Assembly: GCA_029577135.1 (NCBI GenBank)
Contig: JARQPW010000014.1
Coordinates: 1-62,763, forward strand
Reading direction: 5' to 3'
Origin: Acidimicrobiales bacterium
Lineage (GTDB): Bacteria > Actinomycetota > Acidimicrobiia > Acidimicrobiales > MedAcidi-G1
Length of the DNA: 62,763 bases
The notes beneath the pieces are model-generated. The model did not search any database and was not told the DNA's origin. It was given only the letters and a program-made list of their open reading frames with translations. This document shows, piece after piece, positions 1 to 9,324 of this stretch. Within the stretch, counting starts at the first letter, position 1. Each line of letters starts with the position of its first letter. The translations under genes were made by a program, and so were the position numbers.

Positions 1-395
1 TCCCACATCTCGGTGTGCATGGCGGGGCAGACGATCACCGGTGCCCGGGTGGCGAGGAGCGTGGCGGTCAGGAGGTCGCCCGAGCGGCCCGAGCGGTAGT
101 CGGCAAGGAGGCGGGCCGTCGCCGGGCAGACCACGATCGCATCGGCACCCTGGCCGAGGCGTGTGTGGGGAATCGGGTGCTCCTCGTCCCAGAGGGAGGT
201 CTGGACGCGCTCGGACGCCAGGGCGTCGAAGGTGGCCGCTCCGACGAAGCGCAGCGCACCCTTCGTCAGGATCGGGGCGACGTGGGCGCCGGCATCGACG
301 AGGCGGCGACAGACTTCGACGGCCTTGTAGGCGGCGATGCCACCCGTGACACCGAGGACGATCCGTCGCCCCGCGAGGTCACCCACGTCGGACAA
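1..395 (-). CDS. coaBC: CoaBC, phosphopantothenoylcysteine decarboxylase/synthase (5' part only)
   Basis: First 131 codons of the bifunctional coenzyme A enzyme that couples cysteine to phosphopantothenate and decarboxylates the product. Only the flavin-dependent decarboxylase half is present; the gene runs off the left edge. Visible are the FMN-site start VTGGIAAYKA (about residue 16), a PHTRLGQGAD segment carrying the likely catalytic His, and PAMHTEMW at the edge, the PxMNxxMW motif with His in place of Asn, a form I recall from actinobacteria. I start it at TTG 395; GTG 386 is the alternative and neither has a strong Shine-Dalgarno (SD). It begins 4 bases after rpoZ ends, so the two are probably cotranscribed. 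Confidence 0.85.
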   Translation of the reverse strand, partial: MSDVGDLAGRRIVLGVTGGIAAYKAVEVCRRLVDAGAHVAPILTKGALRFVGAATFDALASERVQTSLWDEEHPIPHTRLGQGADAIVVCPATARLLADYRSGRSGDLLTATLLATRAPVIVCPAMHTEMW

Positions 396-399
396 GGGA

Positions 400-735
400 T
401 CAGGCGCCCTCTTCGGGGGCGCCGTCGGCCTGTTTGGCGAGCTCGATCGCCGCCAATTCGTCCTCGGTGAGCTCGGGCTCGTCGGGGGGCTCGATGGGGA
501 TGATCTTGTCGGCGTAGATCTCCTCGAAGGCGATCGACAGGGGCTTGCGAGCGGTGGAGGTCACCTGCGGCGGGATCGAGGAGCCGAGGCCCTCGCCCAA
601 CTGGCCGAAGTAGGCGTTGATCTGTCGTGCCCGGGTGGAGCTGAGGGTGACCAGCCGGAACTTGGAGTCGGCCCGGTCGAGCAGCTCCTCGATCTCGGGG
701 TTGACCATGGTGCTGTGGGTGTCGTGACGTTGCAC
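400..735 (-). CDS. rpoZ: RNA polymerase omega subunit
   Basis: Small subunit that stabilises assembly of the RNA polymerase core around beta-prime. The core motif NPEIEELLDRADSKFRLV followed by the signature RARQINAYFGQLGEG is typical of actinobacterial omega, as is PLSIAFEEI near the middle; the C-terminus is acidic. I chose GTG 735 because AGAGG lies 6 bases upstream; the ATG at 708 gives a shorter protein (102 aa) starting just before the conserved block but has no visible ribosome-binding site. It sits between gmk and coaBC, the conserved actinobacterial order mihF-gmk-rpoZ-coaBC. Confidence 0.9.
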   Translation of the reverse strand: MQRHDTHSTMVNPEIEELLDRADSKFRLVTLSSTRARQINAYFGQLGEGLGSSIPPQVTSTARKPLSIAFEEIYADKIIPIEPPDEPELTEDELAAIELAKQADGAPEEGA

Positions 736-793
736 GGGAGACCTCTTCAGGAGGGACCGCCATCGGGAACCGATGCCGTTCGGACGGAACTCC

Positions 794-799
794 ACGGTA
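794..799 (-). promoter_or_regulatory. Possible -10 element for rpoZ
   Basis: TACCGT in the 122-base gap between gmk and rpoZ. It would place transcription start near 787, giving a leader of about 50 bases. No -35 element is evident, so this is only a TANNNT match in a suitable place. Confidence 0.3.
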
Positions 800-857
800 C
801 CAGTACGACGCCCCGAATGGGCGGGCCCGAACGGCCGCCCCTCTCCACGATCGATGG

Positions 858-1445
858 TCAGGGGCGACGTTCGGCGAGCATTCCGGCGATCGCCGCGACC
901 GCCCGGTCGAGGTCGACGTTGACAACCGTTTCGTATCCGAGGGCAACCGCCTCGGCCCGCTCGCGAGCGGCCTCGGCGATCCGGGCGTCGGCCCGCTCGG
1001 CGCTGTCCCCGCGTCCCAGCAGCCGACGGCGCAGTTCATCGTCGTCCGGCGCCTCGACGAACACGAGGAGCACGTCCGGGTGCCGGTCGGCCACCTGGCG
1101 ACCACCGGCGACGTCGATCTCGAGGAGCAGGTCGCCGCCGTCGTCGGGCATCGGGGTCCCGTAGAGCTCGCCGAGGAACTCGTTCCACTCGAGGAAGCCT
1201 CCGACCTCCCGCCTGGCGATGAAGGTGCCGCGGTCGACGAACACGTAGGCGTCGGCTGTCTCGTCGACACGCTGAGGGCGGGTGGTCCAGGAGCGGCTCA
1301 ACGTCAGGTGCGGGTCGCCGCCGACCAGAGCCTCGGCGATCGCCCCCTTGCCCGCTCCACCGGGTCCCGAGAGGACGAGCAGCATCCGCCCGGCCCCTTC
1401 GACCGGGGCGACGTCGTCACCCGGAGGGGATGCAGGGTCCGGCAC
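858..1445 (-). CDS. gmk: Guanylate kinase
   Basis: Phosphorylates GMP to GDP with ATP. The P-loop GPGGAGKGA lies at about residues 27-35, followed by the GMP-binding region TTRPQRVDE and the GxFLEWNEFLGELYGTP segment characteristic of guanylate kinases; LLLEIDVAGGRQV is the next conserved block. The start is uncertain: GTG 1445 gives 195 aa, while ATG 1385 (175 aa) begins directly before the P-loop strand and has the better ribosome-binding site (GAAGGGG). It follows mihF by 37 bases. Confidence 0.92.
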   Translation of the reverse strand: MPDPASPPGDDVAPVEGAGRMLLVLSGPGGAGKGAIAEALVGGDPHLTLSRSWTTRPQRVDETADAYVFVDRGTFIARREVGGFLEWNEFLGELYGTPMPDDGGDLLLEIDVAGGRQVADRHPDVLLVFVEAPDDDELRRRLLGRGDSAERADARIAEAARERAEAVALGYETVVNVDLDRAVAAIAGMLAERRP

Positions 1446-1482
1446 CTCGACCAGCGCGTCCGGGTGCTCCGGGGCTCCGACG

Positions 1483-1797
1483 TCAGCCGAAGCGGGCGAG
1501 CAACGCGGCCCGCTGCCGGCTGCCGAGTCCCCGGAGGTGGCGGTTCTTGCTGATGCCGATCTCCTCCATGGCTCGCCGGGCCTTGACCTTGCCGACGCGT
1601 GGGAGAGATTCGAGGATGCTCACCACCTTCGTCCTGGCGATGACCGGGTCGCCGTCGGCCCGGTCGAAGAGGCCGGACAGGTCCAGCGACTCGGACTTGA
1701 GCTCCTCCTTGACATCGGCGCGTGCCCGCCGCGCCTCGGCTGCCTTGACAAGCGCCTGCCTCCGCTGTTCGTCCGAGAGTGGGGGAAGCCCTGGCAT
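1483..1797 (-). CDS. mihF: Integration host factor, actinobacterial type (mIHF)
   Basis: DNA-bending nucleoid protein of the mycobacterial IHF family, unrelated to the HU/IHF fold. The 104-aa length, the LSDEQRRQALVKAAEARR start and the C-terminal helix-two-turn-helix with LPRVGKVKARRAMEEIGI and RHLRGLGSRQRAALL are diagnostic. ATG 1797 starts at the conserved N-terminus; an upstream GTG at 1830 only adds residues that do not match the family. It has its own TAGGGT promoter element 8 bases upstream, so it can probably be transcribed independently of the pyr operon. Confidence 0.93.
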   Translation of the reverse strand: MPGLPPLSDEQRRQALVKAAEARRARADVKEELKSESLDLSGLFDRADGDPVIARTKVVSILESLPRVGKVKARRAMEEIGISKNRHLRGLGSRQRAALLARFG

Positions 1798-1805
1798 GGG
1801 GAGGG

Positions 1806-1811
1806 ACCCTA
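1806..1811 (-). promoter_or_regulatory. Leaderless -10 element for mihF
   Basis: TAGGGT followed by 8 bases and the mihF ATG. Transcription would begin at or within two bases of the start codon; there is no SD. The same hexamer recurs before the genes at 54963, 62103 and 62173. Confidence 0.55.
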
Positions 1812-1857
1812 GCGAACCCGTCGGGGGCACATGGACACCGACGGTGGGGCAGGGCGC

Positions 1858-2649
1858 TCAGCCCAGCAGGTGGCCGACCAGTTCGGCGGCGGCCAGGATC
1901 GGCTCGTCGGCTGCGGTGACCGCCCGCCCCACGACGAGCAGGTCGGCGCCACCTTCGATGGCCTCGCGGGGGGTCGTGACCCTGGCCTGGTCGTGGGTGT
2001 CGGCACCGGGGAGCCGCGTCCCGGGCACCACCCGGACCAGGCGGTCCGCCCAGGGGGCGGTGGCCTCGAGGTCGATGGCGGCGCAGACGATCCCCTCACA
2101 ACCGGATTCGACGGCCAGGGCGGCCCGCCGTTCGAGCTCGGACCGGTCGGCGGCGGCATCGCTGGTCAGCACCGTGACCCCGAGGATCCCCGGAGGTGCC
2201 AGGCCCACGCCCTCCGCACCCGCAACGACGCCCGCAACGGCCGCCCGCAGCATGTCGCCCCCGCCCTGCGTGTGGACGGTGAGCCAGCGGGCACCGAGGG
2301 AGCCGACGACCCGGGCGGCCTTCTCGACGGTCGTCGGGATGTCGTGCAGCTTGAGGTCGCAGAAGACGTCGAAACCGGAACTGGCGAAGCCGCTGACCGT
2401 GTCGGTGCCGGTGGCGCAGAAGAGCTCGAGGCCGACCTTCACGGTGCCGAAGAACGGCTCGAGGTCAAACGCCAGCCGGCGGGCCACGACGATGTCGTCC
2501 ACGTCGAGCGCCAGCGCCAACCGGCTCCTGATCTCCGCCGGCACCTCGCCCTCGTCGGCGATCTCGTCGAGGTGGTCGTCCAGGTCCTTGTCCACCTCCC
2601 TGTCCATCGCGTCGTCCGGCTCGTCGTTCTGTTCGGGCATCTGCGTCAC
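1858..2649 (-). CDS. pyrF: Orotidine 5'-phosphate decarboxylase
   Basis: Converts OMP to UMP, the last step of de novo pyrimidine synthesis. ALALDVDD, the catalytic cluster DLKLHDIPTT, the GVTVLTS strand and the phosphate-binding VVGRAVT near the C-terminus identify the family. At 263 aa it carries an unusually acidic N-terminal extension (17 Asp/Glu in the first 39 residues) before the barrel; initiation at a later internal ATG would remove part of it. GTG 2649 overlaps the pyrD stop as GTGA, so translation is coupled. Confidence 0.95.
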   Translation of the reverse strand: MTQMPEQNDEPDDAMDREVDKDLDDHLDEIADEGEVPAEIRSRLALALDVDDIVVARRLAFDLEPFFGTVKVGLELFCATGTDTVSGFASSGFDVFCDLKLHDIPTTVEKAARVVGSLGARWLTVHTQGGGDMLRAAVAGVVAGAEGVGLAPPGILGVTVLTSDAAADRSELERRAALAVESGCEGIVCAAIDLEATAPWADRLVRVVPGTRLPGADTHDQARVTTPREAIEGGADLLVVGRAVTAADEPILAAAELVGHLLG

Positions 2650-3593
2650 CCATTCTCCCCGTTGTCGTGTGCGGCACCGACCAGTTCGGACACGGAGTGC
2701 ACCCCGTGCCGGTCACACCACCTTCCCAGGTCCTGGAGCACCTTCAGCGGGGCTGCGGGATCCGCGAACGTCGCCGTGCCCACCTGCACCGCCGACGCAC
2801 CGGCCAACAGGAACTGGACGGCATCCTCGGCGGCTGCGATCCCACCGACTCCGATGATCGGCAGCGCCGGATGGGCCTCGTAGGTGTCGAAGACCGCACG
2901 GACGGCCACCGGCCGGATCGCCGGCCCCGACAGCCCTCCCCGTCCGGCGCCCAGGAGCGGGCGGCGGGACTCCACGTCGATCACCATGCCGATGAGGGTG
3001 TTCGCCACGGTGACCGCCTTGGCACCTGCGGCGGCAGCTGCGCCGGCCACGTCCGGCAGGTCGGGGGTGTTGGGGCTGAGTTTGGCCCACCGGGGGCGGC
3101 CGGCCGCTGCCGCCGCCTCGACCACCTCGGTGGTCGCCGTGGCCGAGTGGGCGAACAGGTTTCGCCGATCCTCGAGGTTGGGGCACGAGGCGTTGACCTC
3201 GACGGCGACGACCTCGGGGGGTGCGTCGGCGAGTAGCTCCGCAGCCCGGGCGAACTCCTCGACCGTGCGCCCCCAGATGCTCGCCACCACCCGGGCGCCG
3301 GTCGCCAGCAGCGCCGGCAGGTCGTGCTCGAGCCAGGCCTCAACGCCGGGCCCCTGGAGGCCGACGCTGTTGATCATCCCCGCGGGCGTCGCATGGACCC
3401 GTGGCGCCGGATTGCCCGGCCACGGTTCGGCATGGAGCGACTTCACGACCACCGCTCCCAACCCGGAGGGGTCGAGGTGACGGGCGAGCTCGTCGCCGTG
3501 CCCGGCGGTGCCCGAGGCGGTGCACACTGGGTTCGGGAGTTGGACGGATCCAATCATCGTGGTCAGGTCGACCGAGGGTGTCCGGCGGCTCAC
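2646..3593 (-). CDS. pyrD: Dihydroorotate dehydrogenase, class 1 (1B-like)
   Basis: FMN enzyme oxidising dihydroorotate to orotate in the cytoplasm. NSVGLQGPG, the active-site NASCPN (Cys base, the class 1 hallmark), KLSPNTPD and the FMN-phosphate segment IGVGGI are visible in 315 aa, and there is no N-terminal membrane helix as in class 2 enzymes. Class 1B enzymes normally work with the PyrK iron-sulfur/FAD subunit, encoded between carB and pyrD in many genomes; here carB and pyrD overlap by 4 bases and pyrK is absent from the window. The start is GTG 3593. Confidence 0.93.
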   Translation of the reverse strand: MSRRTPSVDLTTMIGSVQLPNPVCTASGTAGHGDELARHLDPSGLGAVVVKSLHAEPWPGNPAPRVHATPAGMINSVGLQGPGVEAWLEHDLPALLATGARVVASIWGRTVEEFARAAELLADAPPEVVAVEVNASCPNLEDRRNLFAHSATATTEVVEAAAAAGRPRWAKLSPNTPDLPDVAGAAAAAGAKAVTVANTLIGMVIDVESRRPLLGAGRGGLSGPAIRPVAVRAVFDTYEAHPALPIIGVGGIAAAEDAVQFLLAGASAVQVGTATFADPAAPLKVLQDLGRWCDRHGVHSVSELVGAAHDNGENG

Positions 3594-6500
3594 GGGACGG
3601 ACACCTCCGGTCCCCGGGTGATCCCCCGGTGGTATGCCTGAAGTGTGCGCACCTCGAGCGGGAAGTGCCGCCAGTCGGTGAGGCCGCGGGCGGCGGCGAG
3701 TGCGGCCGCTGTGGTCGTGAGCAGCGGGATGCCCTCCGCCGACGCCGCCGCACGGATGTGCTCGCCGTCGGCACGGGAACCGCGCCCCCGTGGGCTGTTG
3801 ACCACCATCTGGATGGCGCCCGACCGGATCAGCTCGATGGCATCCGTTCCGTCCTCGCCGAGTTTGGCCACGACATCGGCCACGGGAAGCCCGTTGTAGC
3901 GCAGGTGCGCTGCGGTTCCGCTGGTGGCCACGATGGAGAGGCCGAGGTCGGTGAAGCCACGGGCGGCCTCGAGGCCGGCCCGCTTGTCCCGATCGGCGAG
4001 GGAGAAGAACACCGTGCCGGAATCGGGGAGGTCGGTGCCTGCGGAGATCTGCGACTTGTAGAAGGCCAGGCCTGGGGTCAGGTCGATGCCCATGACCTCG
4101 CCCGTGGAGCGCATTTCGGGGCCGAGCACCGGGTCGGCCTCCGGGAAGCGATTGAACGGCATCACCGCCTCCTTGACGGCCACGTGGTCGCCGACCACCC
4201 GGTCGACGAGCAGTCCCTCGGTGCGCAGTTCGGCAAGGGTGGCGCCCAACATGACCCGGCTGGCGACCTTGGCGAGGGGCACTCCCGTGGCCTTGGCGAC
4301 GAAGGGGACGGTGCGCGACGCCCGGGGGTTGGCCTCGATCACGTAGACCTCGTCGGCCTTGACGGCGTACTGCACGTTGATGAAACCCCGGACGTCGAGT
4401 GCCTCCGCGATCCGACGGGTGTGCTCCTCGATCGTCGCGACCACCTCGTCGGGCAGGTGGGGCGGCGGGATCACGCAGGCACTGTCGCCGCTGTGGACGC
4501 CCGCCTCCTCGACGTGCTCCATGACGGCGCCGATCACGAGGTCACCGTCGGCGTCGCGGATGGCGTCGACGTCGACCTCGGTGGCGTCCTCGAGGAACCG
4601 GTCGACGAGCACCGGCCGTTCGGCGGACAGCCCGCCCTCGATCCCGAGACTGCCGAAGCCGCTCAGTTCGGACATGGCCCATTCGAGTTGGGAGTCGTCG
4701 TAGACGATCTCCATGGCCCGTCCGCCCAGCACATACGAAGGTCGCACCAGGACCGGATAGCCGACGTCGGCGACGACGACCCGGGCCTGTTGGAGGTCGA
4801 CGGCGGTGCCTCCCGGCGGCTGGGGTATCTCCAACTTCGCGCAGAGCAGGTTCCACTGCTCCCGGTCCTCGGCCAGGTCGATCGACCGCGGGCTTGTCCC
4901 TGCGATCAGCGCCTCCGGGAGCAGGCCGGCCAGCTTCAGCGGCGTCTGGCCACCCAGGGAGACCACGACGGCCATGGGCTGCTCGGCAGCGATGATGTTC
5001 GTCACGTCCTCGAACGTCAGCGGCTCGAAGTAGAGCCGGTCGCTGGTGTCGTAGTCGGTGGACACCGTCTCGGGGTTGCAGTTGACCATGATCGTCTCGT
5101 AGCCGGCGTCGCCCAGGGCGAAGCTGGCGTGGACGCAGCAGTAGTCGAACTCGATGCCCTGCCCGATCCGGTTGGGTCCCGAACCCAGGATCATCACCTT
5201 GGGTCGGTCGGAGGGCCGGACCTCGTCCTCCTCCTCCCAAGCCGAGTAGTGGTACGGCGTCTCGGCCGCAAACTCGGCGCCACAGGTGTCGACGGTCTTG
5301 TAGGTCGGGAACACGCCGGCCGCCTCGCGGCGATCACGGACCTGCGACGGGTCGATCCCCCAGAGGTGGGCGAGTTGGGCGTCGGAGAACCCCAGCCGCT
5401 TCGCCCGACGCCACCCCAGCCGGCCGAGTCCGTCCGGGGTCGTGGCCTCGATGGCCCGGCGCTCCTCGGTGATGGCCAGCATCTGGTCGAGGAACCAGGG
5501 GTCGATCGCGGTGGCCCCGTGGACCTGGTCGACGGTGTGGCCCCTGCGCAGCAGCGCCTCGACCTGGAAGATCCGTTCGGGCGTCGCGATCGCGGCCGCC
5601 GCTGCCAGGGCGTCGTCGTCCATCTCGTCGAGTGCCGCCTCGGCCGGGTCGGCGTTGAGTCCGAGGCGTCCGTTCTCGAGGGACCGCAGTCCCTTCTGGA
5701 GGGACTCGGGGAAGGTGCGGCCGATGGCCATGACCTCGCCGACCGACTGCATCGAGGTCCCGAGCACGCCGGACGTCCCGGTGAACTTCTCGAACGCCCA
5801 TCGGGGGACCTTGGTGACGACGTAGTCGATGGTCGGTTCGAAGGCCGCCGGGGTCTCCTCGGTAATGTCGTTGGGGATCTCGTCCAGGGTGTAGCCGACC
5901 GCAAGGCGGGCGGCGATCTTGGCGATCGGGAAGCCGGTGGCCTTCGAGGCCAGTGCCGAAGAGCGGCTCACCCGGGGGTTCATCTCGATGATCACCTGTT
6001 GCCCGGTGGCCGGATCGACGGCGAACTGCACGTTGGAGCCACCCGTCTCCACGCCGACCCTGCGCAGACAGGCGAAGGCCGCGTCGCGCATCTGCTGGTA
6101 CTCGAGGTCGGTCAGCGTCTGGGCGGGCGCCACCGTGATCGAGTCGCCGGTGTGAATGCCCATGGGGTCTAAGTTCTCGATCGAGCAGATGACGACGCAG
6201 TTGTCGGCCCTGTCGCGCATGACCTCGAGCTCGAACTCCTTCCAGCCGGCGATCGAGCGTTCGACGAGGATCTCGTGGATCCGGCTGGCGTCCAGGCCAT
6301 GGGCCGCGACCCGTTCGAACTCCTCGGGCGTCGCCGCGATGCCCGTGCCGCGCCCACCGAGGATGTAGGCCGGGCGGATCACGACCGGGAGGCCGATGCG
6401 CTCGACCACCTGGCGTGCCTCGTCCATGTCGTGGGCGATGCCGGAGGCCGGGACGTCGAGGCCGATCTCGAGCATCGCCGCCTTGAAGCGCTCGCGGTCC

Positions 6501-6880
6501 TCGGCCGTGGCGATGGCCTCGGCATCGGCGCCGATCAACTCGACCCCGTACTCGTCGAGGACGCCGGCCTCCACCAGCTCCATCGCCAGGTTCAACGCCG
6601 TCTGGCCGCCGAGAGTCGGCAGCAGGGCGTCGGGGCGCTCCTTGTCGATGATCCGGGTGAGGACATCCAGGCGCAGCGGTTCGACGTAGGTGGCGTCGGC
6701 GAAGTCGGGGTCGGTCATGATCGTCGCCGGGTTCGAGTTGGCGAGGATGACCCGATAGCCCTCCTCCCGCAGCACCCGGCAGGCCTGGGTGCCGGAGTAG
6801 TCGAACTCGCAGGCCTGGCCGATCACGATCGGCCCGGAACCGATGAGCAGGATGCTCCCGATGTCGTCCCGGCGGGGCAT
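3590..6880 (-). CDS. carB: Carbamoyl-phosphate synthase large subunit
   Basis: Makes carbamoyl phosphate from bicarbonate, ammonia delivered by CarA, and two ATP. The 1,096 aa match the family length: two ATP-grasp halves ([17 protein letters not shown] at the start, [17 protein letters not shown] opening the second half at about 570), glycine-rich loops GGRGTGIA and [10 protein letters not shown], and a C-terminal MGS-type allosteric domain (from about 950) where UMP or ornithine would act. Start ATG 6880 shares its A with the carA stop (TGATG). It supplies the pyrB step encoded in the same operon. Confidence 0.97.
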   Translation of the reverse strand: MPRRDDIGSILLIGSGPIVIGQACEFDYSGTQACRVLREEGYRVILANSNPATIMTDPDFADATYVEPLRLDVLTRIIDKERPDALLPTLGGQTALNLAMELVEAGVLDEYGVELIGADAEAIATAEDRERFKAAMLEIGLDVPASGIAHDMDEARQVVERIGLPVVIRPAYILGGRGTGIAATPEEFERVAAHGLDASRIHEILVERSIAGWKEFELEVMRDRADNCVVICSIENLDPMGIHTGDSITVAPAQTLTDLEYQQMRDAAFACLRRVGVETGGSNVQFAVDPATGQQVIIEMNPRVSRSSALASKATGFPIAKIAARLAVGYTLDEIPNDITEETPAAFEPTIDYVVTKVPRWAFEKFTGTSGVLGTSMQSVGEVMAIGRTFPESLQKGLRSLENGRLGLNADPAEAALDEMDDDALAAAAAIATPERIFQVEALLRRGHTVDQVHGATAIDPWFLDQMLAITEERRAIEATTPDGLGRLGWRRAKRLGFSDAQLAHLWGIDPSQVRDRREAAGVFPTYKTVDTCGAEFAAETPYHYSAWEEEDEVRPSDRPKVMILGSGPNRIGQGIEFDYCCVHASFALGDAGYETIMVNCNPETVSTDYDTSDRLYFEPLTFEDVTNIIAAEQPMAVVVSLGGQTPLKLAGLLPEALIAGTSPRSIDLAEDREQWNLLCAKLEIPQPPGGTAVDLQQARVVVADVGYPVLVRPSYVLGGRAMEIVYDDSQLEWAMSELSGFGSLGIEGGLSAERPVLVDRFLEDATEVDVDAIRDADGDLVIGAVMEHVEEAGVHSGDSACVIPPPHLPDEVVATIEEHTRRIAEALDVRGFINVQYAVKADEVYVIEANPRASRTVPFVAKATGVPLAKVASRVMLGATLAELRTEGLLVDRVVGDHVAVKEAVMPFNRFPEADPVLGPEMRSTGEVMGIDLTPGLAFYKSQISAGTDLPDSGTVFFSLADRDKRAGLEAARGFTDLGLSIVATSGTAAHLRYNGLPVADVVAKLGEDGTDAIELIRSGAIQMVVNSPRGRGSRADGEHIRAAASAEGIPLLTTTAAALAAARGLTDWRHFPLEVRTLQAYHRGITRGPEVSVP

Positions 6881-7995
6881 CAGGCGTGCACCTTCCCCTT
6901 GAAGGCGGCCATGAGGTCCTCGAACTCTGCGAACAGGTAACGGCTGTCGTGGGGGCCGGGCCCGGCCTCCGGGTGGTACTGCACGCTGAACGCCGGGACG
7001 TCGCGGCAGCGGAGGCCTTCGACCGTCCCGTCGTTGAGGTTCACGTGGGTGAGGTCCGCCGACGGGCTCGATCCCTCGGTGACGCAGTAGTTGTGGTTCT
7101 GGCTCGTGATCTCGACGGAGCCGGTGGCGAGGTTGCGGACGGGGTGGTTGCCACCGTGGTGGCCGAACGGGAGCTTGAAGGTCTCCGCACCGAGGGCGCC
7201 GGCCAGCAACTGGTGGCCGAGGCAGATGCCGAAGACCGGCACCCTGCCCAGCAGGTCGGTGATCTGGTCGCGGATCCCGGTGAGGGGCTCCGGGTCCCCG
7301 GGTCCGTTCGACAGGAACACGCCGTCCGGACCCAGCGCCAGGACGTCGTCGGCCGGCATCGTGGCGGGCACCACCGTGACCTCGCCCAGTCCGGAGAGGT
7401 GCCGGAGGATCGTGCTCTTGATGCCGAAGTCGTAGGCGACGATGCGTCGCCCACCGCCGGTGGACGGAACCGTATGGGCTTCGTCACAGGTGACCGTGGC
7501 GACGAGGTCGATTCCGTCGGTGCCGGCGGCTCCTGCGGCGGCGGCCCGCAGCGTCGCCTCGTCGGCGGTTCCGAAGGCGCCCGGCATGGCCCCGAGGTCC
7601 CGGAGGTGGCGGGTGAGGCGGCGGGTGTCGATGCCACCGATTCCGGGGATTCCGTGCTCGCGCAACAGTCCGTCGAGGTCGCCGGTGGCCCGCCAGCTGC
7701 TGCGCCGACGGGCCAGGTCGCGCACGACAACGCCCCGGCAGAAGGGGCGGCGGCTCTCGTAGTCGTCGGGGTTGACGCCGTAGTTGCCGATGTGCGGGCA
7801 GGTGAAGGCGATGACCTGTCCGGCATAGGACGGGTCGGTGATGACCTCCTGGTAGCCGGAGAGCACCGTGTTGAACACGACTTCGCCCGTCTGGACGCCG
7901 CCGGGTGGGGACGCCCCGATCGCCTCGCCTTCGAAGACCGTGCCGTCGGCGAGGACCAGGAGGGCCTCGGCGATCTCGCGACCGTCGTCCGTCAC
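6880..7995 (-). CDS. carA: Carbamoyl-phosphate synthase small (glutaminase) subunit
   Basis: Class I glutamine amidotransferase subunit that hydrolyses glutamine and channels ammonia to CarB. The 371-aa protein has the N-terminal CarA domain ([30 protein letters not shown]) and a C-terminal amidotransferase domain with nucleophile Cys in [13 protein letters not shown] and the His/Glu pair in [14 protein letters not shown]. The start is GTG 7995, overlapping the pyrC stop as GTGA; upstream sequence in this frame lies within pyrC and is not coding here. Confidence 0.95.
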   Translation of the reverse strand: MTDDGREIAEALLVLADGTVFEGEAIGASPPGGVQTGEVVFNTVLSGYQEVITDPSYAGQVIAFTCPHIGNYGVNPDDYESRRPFCRGVVVRDLARRRSSWRATGDLDGLLREHGIPGIGGIDTRRLTRHLRDLGAMPGAFGTADEATLRAAAAGAAGTDGIDLVATVTCDEAHTVPSTGGGRRIVAYDFGIKSTILRHLSGLGEVTVVPATMPADDVLALGPDGVFLSNGPGDPEPLTGIRDQITDLLGRVPVFGICLGHQLLAGALGAETFKLPFGHHGGNHPVRNLATGSVEITSQNHNYCVTEGSSPSADLTHVNLNDGTVEGLRCRDVPAFSVQYHPEAGPGPHDSRYLFAEFEDLMAAFKGKVHA

Positions 7996-9284
7996 CGAAG
8001 GGCCTCCCCGTCGACGACCACGGGCTGTCCCTCCAGCACCGTGTGTCGGACCCGTCCGCGGAGCGTGCGTCCCTCGAACGGCGAGTTCGAGCTCCGGGAG
8101 GCCATCGCCCGGCCGGAGACCACCCAGGTGGCCTCGGGGTCGACGACGCACAGGTTGGCGGGGCTCCCCGGTTGGATGTCGGCGCCGTGCCGATCCGACA
8201 GGCCGGCGATCGCCGCCGGGCGCCAGGACAGGAGCGCCAGCACTTCGGGCAGGTCGAGGCCGAGCCCGTCGAGGGCGAGGGAGAACGCCGTCTCGAGCCC
8301 CAGCATCCCCGGCGGAGCCAGGTCGAACGACAGTTCCTTGGCGTGGTCCGTGTGGGGGGCGTGGTCGGTGGCGATGGCGTCGATCGTCCCGTCGGCGAGG
8401 CCCTGGCGGACCGCGGCGACGTCGTCGTCGGTGCGGAGCGGCGGATGCACCTTGAACACCGGGTCGTAGGAGGCGCAGGCGGCGTCGGTGAGCGTGAAGT
8501 GGTGCGGGGTGGCCTCGGCGGTGACGGGCAGGCCGGCAGCCTTGGCGTTCCGGACAATCGCCACGCTGCCGGCGGTCGAGAGGTGCTGGAAGTGCATGTG
8601 GGCGCCGGTGAGTCCCACGAGGGCGATGTCGCGCATCACCATGAGCTCCTCGGACTCGGCCGGCTGGCCGGGGATCCCGAGGCGCGACGACCACTCCCCC
8701 TCGTGCATGTAGCCGCCCGCCGACAGGGCGGTCACCTCGCAGTGCTGGGCCAGGACGACGGGCCGACCGAGGCGCTTCGAGAGGCCGGTGCTGTACTCCA
8801 TGACCCGGCGCATCAGCCGGGGATCCTGCAGGCCGGTGCCGTCGTCGGTGAAGATCCCGACGCCCTGGTCGACGAGCTCGCCCAGGGGGGCCATGTCCTC
8901 GCCGCGACGTCCGACGGTCATGGCGCCGGTCGGGACGATCTCACAGGCCGTGCCGCGTCCGAGCGTGCGAACCAGTTCTACGACCGCCGCACAGTCCATG
9001 GTCGGCTCGGTGTTCGGCATCGCCACCAGGGCCGTGTAGCCGCCCAGGGCGCCGCCACGGGCCCCGGTATCGATGGTCTCGGCATCCTCCTGGCCCGGTT
9101 CGCGCAGGTGAGCGTGGAGGTCGACGAAGCCGGGCGACACGACACAACCCGAGGCATCGAGGTCGGTGTCGCCCGAGAGGCCGGTGCCGACGGCGGCGAT
9201 CCGACCGTCGTCGCCGATCTCGACGTCGGCGATGCGCTCGCCGGACCGGTCGATCACGCGGCCACCACGGAGCACGATGGTCAT
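7992..9284 (-). CDS. pyrC: Dihydroorotase, class I
   Basis: Zinc amidohydrolase cyclising carbamoyl aspartate to dihydroorotate. Metal ligands and active site are visible: HAHLREPG (about 57-64), MPNTEPT, FTDDGTG, QHCE, HMHFQHLST, and the catalytic ATDHAPH. At 430 aa it is the long class I form usually encoded next to pyrB. Start ATG 9284 has GGGAG about 9 bases upstream. It lies 40 bases after pyrB. Confidence 0.96.
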   Translation of the reverse strand: MTIVLRGGRVIDRSGERIADVEIGDDGRIAAVGTGLSGDTDLDASGCVVSPGFVDLHAHLREPGQEDAETIDTGARGGALGGYTALVAMPNTEPTMDCAAVVELVRTLGRGTACEIVPTGAMTVGRRGEDMAPLGELVDQGVGIFTDDGTGLQDPRLMRRVMEYSTGLSKRLGRPVVLAQHCEVTALSAGGYMHEGEWSSRLGIPGQPAESEELMVMRDIALVGLTGAHMHFQHLSTAGSVAIVRNAKAAGLPVTAEATPHHFTLTDAACASYDPVFKVHPPLRTDDDVAAVRQGLADGTIDAIATDHAPHTDHAKELSFDLAPPGMLGLETAFSLALDGLGLDLPEVLALLSWRPAAIAGLSDRHGADIQPGSPANLCVVDPEATWVVSGRAMASRSSNSPFEGRTLRGRVRHTVLEGQPVVVDGEALR

Positions 9285-9324
9285 GGGCGCTGCTCCCGGC
9301 CGACCCCGATCGCAGTCGCCACCA

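Noticed and set aside
6880-8694. A longer carA reading frame starting at 8694
   Set aside because: The extra about 230 residues lie entirely inside pyrC and are Arg/Pro-rich; GTG 7995 gives the family-length protein with a normal 4-base overlap.
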